From Paulinella micropora (Eukaryota; Cercozoa; Imbricatea; Euglyphida), in NCBI GenBank assembly GCA_009731375.1, contig BJOX01000010.1, positions 1,088,968 through 1,120,413 on the forward strand: a stretch of 31,446 bases of DNA. Direction: 5' to 3'. Positions 7,975-16,782 of the stretch are shown one piece after another. Within the stretch, counting starts at the first letter, position 1. Every line of letters begins with the position of its first letter. Below the pieces are notes generated by a model. That model ran no database searches and was not told the origin of the DNA. It was given only the letters and a program-made list of their open reading frames with translations. A program made the position numbers and the translations under genes.

Positions 7975-8076
7975 ATGGAAACTGCAGCCGTGTATAATGC
8001 AGGTTCTCTCACAACCCCTCAGTATGGTCCTCCTCCCCCCAAAGAGACGGTAGGCGGAGTCGTGGCTAGCGTCGTG

Positions 8077-8119
<43 letters not shown>

Positions 8120-8742
8120 AACAACAACAACAAAACAACAATCACGATGACGACGACGATGGCAACAAAAACAACAACGACGACGTCGGACGGCAACAAC
8201 ATCATCATCATCATCATCAACAAAAACAACAACAACAACAACAACAGCAGCAGCAGCAGCAACAGCAACAAGGACAACAAGGACAACATGGACAACAAGG
8301 ACAACAAGGACATCAGTAACAGTCACCACAACCAAAACAACAACAACAGCAACAACAACAACGACGACAACGGTAACGAAAACCACAACAACCACAACGA
8401 CCACAGCAAGCGCAACAACAACCAGAACCGCAAGAACCAAAAGAACCAGACGAACCACAACAACCGCAACAACAGCGACTCAGTGCTTCCACTGGAACTG
8501 AGTTCTTTAAGTTTCCATGGCAGCCTCCTCTTGGACCTTACTGTCACGCCTCTAAATGTGCTGGCTGCCCTTCGAAGCGCTGCGACAGATACCAGTGTAC
8601 AGGCTACTGCTCAAAAGAATGCAAGAAAAGGGACTGGCAGAACGGCAAGGATATTTGTACAAATGATGATAGTCTGCTAGCCGATTATGAGAAAAATGGG
8701 TACGCCGACTATTTTGCCTGGGCCAAGTTCAAATTTAGTTAA
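7975..8742 (+). CDS. Q-rich reading frame ending in a MYND-like zinc finger (model uncertain)
   Basis: One frame runs from ATG 7975 (METAAVYNAGSLTTPQYGPP...) through Thr-, Asp- and His-rich and long Gln tracts to TAA 8740-8742. It is interrupted by two TAA codons (8317 and 8374) inside the CAA-rich part. The last 120 codons are open: Q/P-rich, then 'TEFFKFPWQPP', then the Cys-rich segment KCAGC...RCDRYQC..YCSKECKKRDW...KDIC. The YCSKEC-x4-DW core is typical of MYND fingers, which bind proline-rich partners. One Cys is displaced and the usual His is replaced by Gly. It could be a separate gene, a pseudogene, or the terminal exon of the Nudix gene: the acceptor gactcag|TGC at 8483/8484 has the required phase. 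MYND call good; gene model weak. Confidence 0.5.
8078..8330. repeat. (ACA)n and CAA/CAG-rich low-complexity tract
   Basis: Pure ACA repeats (8078-8118), then CAA, GAC, ATC and CAG patches and a 9-bp 'GGACAACAA' repeat. It encodes the Gln-rich part of the frame above if that is coding. Confidence 0.85.
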
Positions 8743-10508
8743 GGCAGAACTGACCCTGCGTTCAAGGCCATCTAGTCCGCTACAGACCTGGTTCTGTTGT
8801 CTCGCTTTTATCATAGTGTCAGTCTCATGACTTTGCTTCACAATCTAATTGCTTCGCTCAGCTCATCACACAGTGCGTTCAGCATTTTTTGTTTCGGGTC
8901 GTCGTCACCTCCGCGCTGAGTTAGGGCGGCACGTTTTTATTTTTTGTGGGGGCTGGTGATGGCTGGCCAGTGCAATCCTCGAGCACACCTAACTCTGTTC
9001 ATGACTTTTGCTTTCGCCAGTGTATTTGCACCCTTGCTTCTCAGTAGTATTTCGTTGCGTTCAATCGAGATCATGCAGACTTGGTCTTAGAGGGAAAACG
9101 AAGAAAAAAGCATGTCAAAAGGAGGGGGGTTAAAATCGGAACTCGAAAGCAAGAGAAAGAAATAAAGAAGGAGAATTGAACAGAAAGAGAAAGAAGAATG
9201 CAGATCAGAGAAGGAGAACTGACGAAATCAGAAAGCTAGGTTAACGAACATAAGTTAGTACAGTTCAAAGTCATATCAATGTTTCACATTTCTAATTTCT
9301 TCCCCTTCTTCTCTTCAAAAAAATTTCTCCTCCTCTGAATTTCACGTTTCCTTTTTTCACCTTCCACACTTTTTCCAGTAGTCTGCTTCTTTGAAGTTTC
9401 TCTTTGCTCATCCCTATTTTTGTTGTACGATTTGAAGGCACGAATAGGGCAGGGTAGTGGAAACTAGCCTCCTAACCAAAGGCGTCTGGAATCCCAGTCA
9501 CTCTTCACACCATTTTTCTGAGACTTGAATCAAAAGGGAACCAAAGCCACCAAATTAGTTAAAGATACGATCCAGATATGAAATTTGCCACCAATACCAG
9601 AAAATATAGTAATAAAGGAATAATTACTAAGTATTAACTAATAAGAGTGTACTGTAAGCTTATACTGTAGTGTACTAGGATCGAACTAAATTCTACAACG
9701 CTTCCCCTTGATTAGATCCTAGAACACCTCCAAGATGCCGCCAAGTATGAGGAAAATAAAAAGTACAAACTATCACTTGAACCTAGATAGTTAAAATCAG
9801 TATTATGATCTATCCTAATGACATCACAAGTGCAACATTAACAAACACACAAGTCACCCTGTAGATGAACAAAATTACGAGTTAATATCAGCGAAATTTG
9901 CTAGGTCTGTCCAGAATAAACATTCATATCAGAAATCACATTAGCTGCTGAATCGCCACCGGCGATATCGACACGATGTAAGAAGGAGCACCCGAACAAG
10001 AAATAGCCTGCATCGCGACAACACATCACTGGAGCCAACGCATTGCGATCCCTCCAAAGAAGATATTTATGGCTACGACCAGCCCAATCCACCTGGCAAA
10101 TCGTCGGCTCAAACCAGACGCAAACCTTTTACATGCATACAATGCGCCTACTGCAAGGAGCATAACAACTCTTAAAGAAGGATCAAGTCCCCAAACACTC
10201 GTTTGAGGAATGCAAGCTTCGACAACAGCGTTGCCAAGACGAGGGGAAGCACTGCGGCTGGAAGCAGACGGCGGCCGCTACCAGCAGCACTCCGCGCGCT
10301 TTCCATATGACTATCCGTTCCCACGCATCCTCTCTGTCGGTGCCAACACCCCCTCCCCTGCGGATCGCAACAATCCCGACCGTGGTCAACGGATGCGTTT
10401 GAGTCGCTAAGCACCCCCTCAACCGCACGTTCATCTGTAAAACCACATGCGCCTGTGTCTCAGCGTGCAACTGCAACTGCGTCGCCCGCCTAGCATTGCT
10501 ATTGCAAC
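8743..10508. other. No gene recognised
   Basis: Mixed-composition DNA with a purine-rich stretch near 9120-9230 and AT-rich DNA at 9550-9900. A segment near 9440-9515 has a weak tRNA-like look (GGGTAGTGG, TGGAATCCC), but I could not fold it into a tRNA. Frames at 9901-10500 are short and show no family I know. Confidence 0.5.
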
Positions 10509-11190
10509 ATGACTTCACCATCCTGTCATAATGCGCGCTCATCCGTCTGCATCGACTCGGTCCTCACCGACAGCATCGAAATCTTTGTATCGGCCAACCC
10601 GACGTCGCCGCTCCACGCGATCACTATGTACGTGTCGACCCACCTTCCAGACTGCATGGATTTACTCTTCGCCAACGATGTGACTACACAGATCAACTTG
10701 TCTATTGATGACGCTAAAAGGATCAAGCCGACAGACTAAATACTTCTGGAGCCTAAAGCGAGGCAGATCGTTTACGAAACAGAGTTTCACCTCTTTGATA
10801 CGCCACTGCAAGTGAGTGATCGTCAGCTAGCTACCATAAGCTACGACTTTCCTCTCAACAACCTTGGCCGAAGCGACTTCTTACCCCAAGTCCAAGATCG
10901 AACAAATCTTCAAGAACCGCGTAAGTACACAACCTGCGTGCTCCTACGACCATCTCCCAACTTCGCAAACTCTCCTCCACGGCCGCACAGTCAACCTCTT
11001 CATAATGCCCAAGAAGCAACCAAGCGAGGGCGACATCAAGACGCCAACAGAGGAGGAAGATGAAGAAGAGATCGAGGAGAAGACAAGAACGATTCTACCT
11101 TCGAAATCGACGAGGACAAAATCCCTTCATACCCCCTTACTGGAAGTGTTTCCAAATTTTATTTTCAGACTATGTTCATAGATGTAAATA
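10509..11190 (+). pseudogene. Coding-like remnant of an unrecognised gene
   Basis: One frame reads from ATG 10509 to TAA 10737-10739 and then continues in the same frame to about 10860 (YETEFHLFDTPLQVSDRQLA...). The protein-like sequence then shifts to a second frame ('SYPKSKIEQIFKNR', 'RTVNLFIMPKKQPSEGD', acidic EEEDEEEIEEK) and then to a third ('STFEIDEDKIPSYPL', 'SKFYFQTMFIDVNTY'). The composition and amino-acid make-up look like real protein, broken by one stop and two frameshifts or unrecognised introns. I do not recognise the family. A donor-like CGC|gtaagt at about 10921 is an alternative explanation for one shift. Confidence 0.45.
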
Positions 11191-12916
11191 CTTACCGTAA
11201 ATATGTATATATTATCATATTAATATTACATATGTTATTATTTCTTTTGAGGTCATCACCATATATATGCACTTTTATATGATATATACATATATATAAT
11301 TGTTACATACTTACTTTTATCCAATAGTATTCGAATGAGAGGTTAGGGAGAGTAGAGATTTAATCTTCTTCTCGTTGGGTAGGCCCGACTATACCACAGG
11401 TCCGCTGCCTTGTATGTACTCTAATTGATGCATACTCGCTGTGGATAGTAGGGTAGCCAACCCCGACATTACTTCTCAGAGAGCGTGAGGGTAAGGGTAT
11501 ATGTTTTGAATTTGTGTTTTTCCGATGTTTCACAACTTTCAGAATAGTTATAGGTGTCGTAACTTATATTAGGACCGCAGTAACTTACATACTTAATTTA
11601 CTTTGTTCCAGGGGGGGTGTTGGAACTAATAAATTAATAGTTAAGGGCCGGCCGTATCAGAGTAACGGTGTCGCTAGAGCCTTTACTTATGATCCAGCCA
11701 GTCAAGTTACGTGGCGCGTTCTGTTGGCGCCTTTCTTATCAAAGCTGTAGTACTGCTGATAGAGTATAGAAGCTATCATTGATTATTATATTAATAATAG
11801 TAGGCTAACATATCCTGCTCCTGCTGATCATCATCCGCATAGCCGCCGCAATCATCTACACGTGATTCTTTTATTTTCCTATGGTTTTAAGAAGAGACTC
11901 ATCCGCCTCTGAAGTTTTTCCTTTCATTTTTTTGCGGCATGACATCATACTTCGTTCGTTAATCACTCATTCTGCACGCAACTCAACTCAACAGTTAGGT
12001 CGGGGTGGGGGGGGGGGGGGGGGGGGGGGGCTATCATGACACATGTGGTGGCTGGTTGGGGTAGACATACTATTTACTAGTTGCTGTGGGGGCAGGTGTG
12101 GGCTACGAGGCAAGCCGCGATAGGACAACAGCCTATGCGTTATCTAGGTAATACATACATATACATATATACATACATACATACATATCTTACCTTCGAC
12201 CATGTTGTCTCCCATACTACTTCCGTTCCATTTGCATCATGTCATCCCATTATTGCATCATTGCNNNNNNNNNNCATCCGTCCTAGTCATTTTCGTCTAG
12301 CCTTTCCGAATCGAGCTTGGTTTTCAAGTTAACCGACCCGAGGTGACACTATCCGTTTATTAGCTGTTTGACCGTTTGAAACAAAAGCTTTGACAACTGG
12401 AGACTCACAATCTACGATTCACACACGATCTCCTTCTCCTCCTTCTCCTCCTCACATTCTCGTCTTCCACCTTTTACTCCGTCACCTCGTCCTACTCCTA
12501 CTACTTCTGCGCTTGTTGCTACAACTACTTCTTCTCTTCTGCAAAACGTACTACATCAGTTTCTAGTACTTCTGCAGCATGCAGCTCTGCTTCTTTCTTC
12601 CCTTCATCACGCGAGCTCAAGCATATCACATTAATCCAAGAACTAGTGGATCATGTGGATCCTGTGGGGGGTAGACCACCTCAGCAAAGTTTCCAAACAC
12701 CCGCGCGCGCTCTGTCTAGACGTGCCGCTCAACTGCTTCTTTCTTCAACAATGTCTTGGACGCAGTCAACAATAACATAAGACAACGCAGGTATAAGAAT
12801 CTTGACCATGACTTTGCATTTGATGTTATATTGAGTTTACTCACACTACATTCAAACCTTACATTCGTGATCTCAATAAGTGTTACTCTTGATATAGGGG
12901 TGAAGCTTCAGCTGCA
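11191..12916. other. No gene recognised; poly-G tract and a 10-N join
   Basis: AT-rich DNA to about 11330, then mixed sequence with no long frame. G-rich tract with a run of more than 20 G at 12002-12030, an (ATAC)n patch at 12150-12185, and ten N at 12265-12274. C/T-rich DNA (12420-12560) precedes gene X. Confidence 0.5.
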
Positions 12917-12982
12917 ATGACGTTGGAGAGCGTCTTGAAGCAGATTGATACGGGAAGAAACATTCTTCGACTCACGCAGGAG
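12917..12982 (+). CDS. Gene X, first visible exon
   Basis: ATG at 12917 opens 22 codons (MTLESVLKQIDTGRNILRL...), ending at the donor GAG|gtacag. A stop lies upstream in frame, so this may be the true start, though an acceptor-like 'cttcag' just before the ATG would also allow an internal exon. It joins in phase 0 to the exon at 13041. The function is unknown. Confidence 0.55.
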
Positions 12983-13040
12983 GTACAGACGGAGAGCCGC
13001 ATGCACTATACCATTAAGTGTCATAATTTGACTTATGCAG

Positions 13041-13131
13041 GAAAATAAGATGACAAGACTGGCAGAGAATGCAATAGTATTGGCAAGGATGCGGGGGAAA
13101 GCATTCACAAACATTTTCATTGGAACTCTAG
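13041..13131 (+). CDS. Gene X, second visible exon
   Basis: The acceptor is 'acttatgcag' and the donor CTAG|gtaaat; the intron before it is 58 nt. It reads ENKMTRLAENAIVLARM and then RGKAFTNIFIGTL. The next acceptor, at 13237, continues the frame (ARGLDRNIDASLFGDSG) for 18 codons before a stop. Confidence 0.55.
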
Positions 13132-13237
13132 GTAAATACTGCATGTTTAGTTTTTATTATGTTTTCTATGATTATAATGTTTTGTGATTATAATACGAGG
13201 CTAGGGATGAATATCGTATCTGTTCTGACATATACAG

Positions 13238-14474
13238 CGCGTGGGTTGGATCGAAATATTGATGCATCCTTGTTCGGCGACTCAGGCAGGAGATAAATGC
13301 GTGAGAGACTGCTTGGAAAAAGAGATGAATGCTACAATCCCGAAACATACATTTCAGATAATGCAGCAGCAGCCAGGCGTATCAAGAAAAAGAATCTGCG
13401 ACGAGGAAAGGCTTGTAACACGTAAGTGGTTTCTTACAGAAAATTCCGGCAGATCTGGTGACAGAAGGGAAATTGCATGGATGATGAAGGAAGCTGGTGA
13501 TTTCTATTTTGAAAACTACAGAGCAGGCTTTGCTGCATTGATGGCTGTCGCGGTTGAGATGTTTCCGAAATATAAAATCAGGAGTTTCTGCAGGGAGATC
13601 CTGCAAACAGGTGGGAGCGAAACGTACTTTTTTGTGAGGAACGAGGCGCAAGGTGTCAAAGAGTATGAATGTCAACGAGATGGAGATGGAAGCAAAGTTC
13701 GTGACAGGTCTACTGCACTCGCTGCCAACCTCATATCTGAAAGATCAGATCTCGACCTAGGTCTTCCTTTTGAAGACGCATATCCTCATGTATTTGATGA
13801 AGACGAATCTGTTGAAAGCGATGACTGCAAGCTTTATCACCCCTTGTCGTATAACACATTCTATTTTACTGTGTTGAAAGACATACTTAAGAGGAAACCA
13901 CCTGAGTGTCTATGTGACATGTGCATTTCCTTACCTTCGTACAGACACGACGTTAGTCAGCTAGAAGACTTACTGAACCAAGATGATGGAGGGAGAGGGT
14001 GAAGGGGAAACCTTTGGAAGCATGGAAACGGGAAAAACATAAGTCACGCGATGATGCCATGAAAGCGTTGAAAAAGATTAGGGCTGAGCTTAACAGGAGA
14101 GAGCAACATGTTACGTGGAATAAGTCGCAACGGCCTGAGTCTAAACGCTTAGAGATGAATTTGCGAGAAGATGAAACCATGGCAACGCTCGATTTTGCAG
14201 GCGAATATGATAGCAATGGTGGGCATGTATCGATCTTTGGGGCCACGCTTACCACGCCTGAGGTGGATGCGCAGGGCGTGTCGCACGCCTCAATCACAAG
14301 TACGTGGTGTGTATTTTTACCAAGCCTGATTGCACACCAGGAGAAAAAAACAAAAACTCAAACACAGTTCGTATGTGTCTAAGGGAGATGTCGATCCGGG
14401 GAGAGCAAGTCAAGGTGAATCTTGCAACTGTGTCCCAAGACAAAACATCTCGTAATGAGAGGAGATACTGGTAA
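13238..14474 (+). pseudogene. Gene X, main coding block with frameshifts
   Basis: The longest frame, 13241-14002 (253 codons), is protein-like: 'EIAWMMKEAGDFYFENYRAG', a Cys cluster CLCDMC near its end, and 'YHPLSYNTFYFTVLKDILK'. Coding then shifts near 13990 (purine run) into a Lys/Arg-rich segment ending 'MATLDFAGEYDSNGGHVSIF'. It shifts again near 14300 into 'YVVCIFTKPDCTPGEK...', which ends at TAA 14472. The order (Cys pair, basic coiled segment, hydrophobic strand ending in Asp) recalls several eukaryotic DDE transposases, where that Asp would be catalytic. I cannot confirm this and see no full DDE triad. The frameshifts suggest decay or sequence errors. Confidence 0.45.
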
Positions 14475-15139
14475 TGGGTTTCGGGGGATACCACTGTCAT
14501 ATTTTTACAGTACGTTTCCTTCAAACTATGGCGTAACACGTGGAACAGATCCCATACAGTATTACTGCCCGCGACACGCCTTTAACCTCACCGATACCCT
14601 ATTTGTACGCCTGAAGGCATTCTTCAGAAATCTGATGCGTATTTCTTTTCTCATCGGACCTCGCGCTTTTTATGATGTGTTGAATCTTGCAACAAACGCT
14701 ACTGTAACGAGTCCAGGCCAGTAGACTACTGTAACGAATCCAGAACACCACAGTAATGTACAGGGAATTCAGGCCAGTAGACTACATACGCGTGCCACTT
14801 GGAATGACAAGCGAAATCAAGTATGGAGGCGAGAAGCTCTGCATCATGAAGCTAGGATATTTTGATTATTCATTGCAAGGCAACAACGGTCAAAAGGAAT
14901 ATCCTGTCGGTGTGATGAGAGTTCGCATGTTCGCCAACTTACAGCAGCATCCTGACAGTGAGAATCCACTTATGGTGTTCGACATGAGACCTGGTATTGC
15001 TGTTGATACCTGTCAACCTTGCAGCAACAGGCTTGGCAGATCAGTTCTTCTCGAAGAGAATGATTGCGAGAGGACGAAATGCAACTTCAACTCACAGAAA
15101 GAAGCTAAGCGAGCTGGTGCGCACGTCGAAAGAGGCGCT
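14422..15139 (+). pseudogene. Gene X, continuation (two protein-like frames)
   Basis: Frame 14422-14724 reads 'GIPLSYFYSTFPSNYGVTRG', then a hydrophobic part (FFRNLMRISFLIGPRAFYDV). After a short direct repeat (CAGGCCAGTAGACTAC at about 14715 and 14770), another frame from 14756 reads 'VDYIRVPLGMTSEIKYGGEK' and 'YFDYSLQGNNGQKEYPVGVM'. It becomes low-complexity after about 15130 in a (TG/TATG)n tract. No family recognised. Confidence 0.45.
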
Positions 15140-15245
15140 GGCTCTGCACAACTATATGTATGTATTCATGTATGTGCGCATGTAGTGTGTGTATATATAT
15201 GTGTATGTATGAATATATCGTTGTATGTGTATATCATATCTACAG

Positions 15246-15702
15246 GCAGCAGCAAGGTCAGCAGGAGCAGGTGCAGAAGCTAAGCGCGGCAGTGCAGCTC
15301 GCCGCGGACGGCGTGGTAGTGGTCGTGGCGCACATCGTGCTGCAGGTAACAAGCTCCTCCACCTTCAATATGTAACGACTAGTACTGAAACTTGTTCCTT
15401 CTGTCGGTAACATGCGTGTGTGATTACTCTACGATAGCTGAGCAACTTCAAGATCGAGGTCGCGGCGGAAGGAGATAGGCTGCAGGTAACAGGCAGGGCA
15501 GGCGTCGCAACTCCCGGGACTATTCGGATGAGGAAGAATCAACGGATGAGGGTGAAGATGTCATAGATGAGGAAAAGGATGAAAAAGTAGATAATAGTGT
15601 TAGCGAAAGAGCTGGACTAGAACAGCGCGTTCCCATACGCAATGAAGCACAGAATGAAGAAAAAAGAAGATACATGATAATGGTGGTTCGGAAGCTGTTG
15701 AG
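15246..15702 (+). pseudogene. Gene X, Ala/Arg/Gly-rich and acidic exons, cut by the LTR element
   Basis: An exon from the acceptor 'catatctacag' to the donor CTGCAG|gtaaca (about 15246-15345) reads as an Ala/Arg/Gly-rich basic segment (RGRRGSGRGAHRAAG). A later frame from about 15501 is acidic (DYSDEEESTDEGEDVIDEEK) and stays open to the LTR at 15703. The retrotransposon therefore lies within an exon-like region. Its other half starts at 26316. Confidence 0.5.
15699..15702. repeat. Target-site duplication TGAG, left
   Basis: TGAG directly precedes the left LTR and TGAG directly follows the right LTR (26316-26319). Four bases match exactly; a fifth does not. It marks integrase-mediated insertion. 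Confidence 0.75.
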
Positions 15703-15939
15703 TGTAATGCCCCCAACGATAGCTCGTAAAAAGTCGGTAATACAACCAAACACAGTCCTCAAGAATGAGAATGATGTCTCGTTGTATTAGCTCAGTGAAG
15801 CCAAAAAGGAAAACGGCAACAGACCAGGAATAAAATGGCATCAGGTCCAATCCGGACAAATAATACTGAAAAACAAGCTGGTGCACCTGTCACCAGGAAA
15901 AGGTATTTTTTACCGGCTATCCGGGGGGTGATGCCTACA
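15703..15939 (-). repeat. 3' LTR of the Ty3/gypsy element
   Basis: 237 bp, TG...CA ends (TGTAGGCATCACC... on the minus strand). It matches 26080-26315 except for one extra A in an A-run and one T/C difference near 15905. Confidence 0.95.
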
Positions 15940-16782
15940 GTACCCCCTCCCGATTTTATGACGGAAATAGCATTTTCGTCATACACCTTCTGATTTCTTT
16001 CTGCAAATAGTATGCGCTATGGAGTCATGCCACACAGCGCATCGACCCACGGATAGACGCTAAAAGACGATAAATATATCCTCATACGGCACGTCAAAGC
16101 GGATTCTCTAGCCTTTCTTGTAAATTTTGAACTCCTTCCCCTCAATTTTTTTTTTTTTTTTTTTTTTTTTCGGCAGTATGTCAAGAACAAACGTACAATT
16201 AATAAAAAAATACAAGCAACGTGGTGCTGTAGTACGATTCCCCCTTTGATCTCCTTCTTCTTCTTATCATTATCATTATTATTATTATTATTCACAGGGA
16301 GATCGTAAGTACATTGTCTTTTTTAATGACATACCCTTGTATAAGGCGGATATCCTATGATATAGTATTAGGGGGCCAGTCCTAATAGCTATATCCGAAG
16401 TCGAGGTGTATGTACCCGACCCTGCGATATACCGACACAAGTAGAGATTGACCGTGCTCAGGTACGACAGTATATAATCTATCGTAAAAAATAATTTAAT
16501 GAAAGTTTCAGAGAACATTTCATTTTCGAGAACATCATCCCAGGACTTGGAAAGGGTCATACCCGGGAACACCATCGCTCAATACACTAGCGATCCCCGT
16601 ATACGGTGTAGTATCATCGTCGATCGACCTTTCGCACTCGTATGTTGCGATCGAATGCCAAGTTATATCACTGAGTCTTTTTAATATTCATATTGATAAC
16701 TGATGATGCATGATCAAATCATGATACGCCGTGGGCAATCAATCAGTTTATTTGAGACGCATAAAGAAAAATAGTTTCTTTG
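15940..16782 (-). other. 3' internal non-coding region of the element
   Basis: About 840 bp between the pol stop and the 3' LTR. It holds a run of 25 A on the minus strand (16146-16170) and a short (TTA)n patch (16264-16293). The longest frame (16288-16575, 95 codons on the minus strand) shows no known domain, so I do not call an env-like gene. Confidence 0.6.
15943..15951 (-). promoter_or_regulatory. Polypurine tract
   Basis: GGGAGGGGG on the minus strand, three bases (TAC) before the 3' LTR. This is the expected primer position for plus-strand DNA synthesis. Confidence 0.75.

Noticed and set aside
6921-8090. CRISPR array or bacterial-type repeats
   Set aside because: The repeats are simple-sequence tracts without unique spacers of regular length, in eukaryotic DNA.
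8317-8376. TAA read as Gln (alternative genetic code) to join the Q-rich frame
   Set aside because: gag and pol together have over 2,800 codons without any in-frame TAA or TAG, and the Nudix exons have none either. A TAR-to-Gln code would be expected to leave some there.
9440-9515. tRNA gene
   Set aside because: Only loose resemblance to A and B boxes; I could not pair an acceptor or T stem.
16288-16575. env-like third gene in the LTR element
   Set aside because: 95 codons, no signal peptide or recognisable domain, and a composition like its surroundings.
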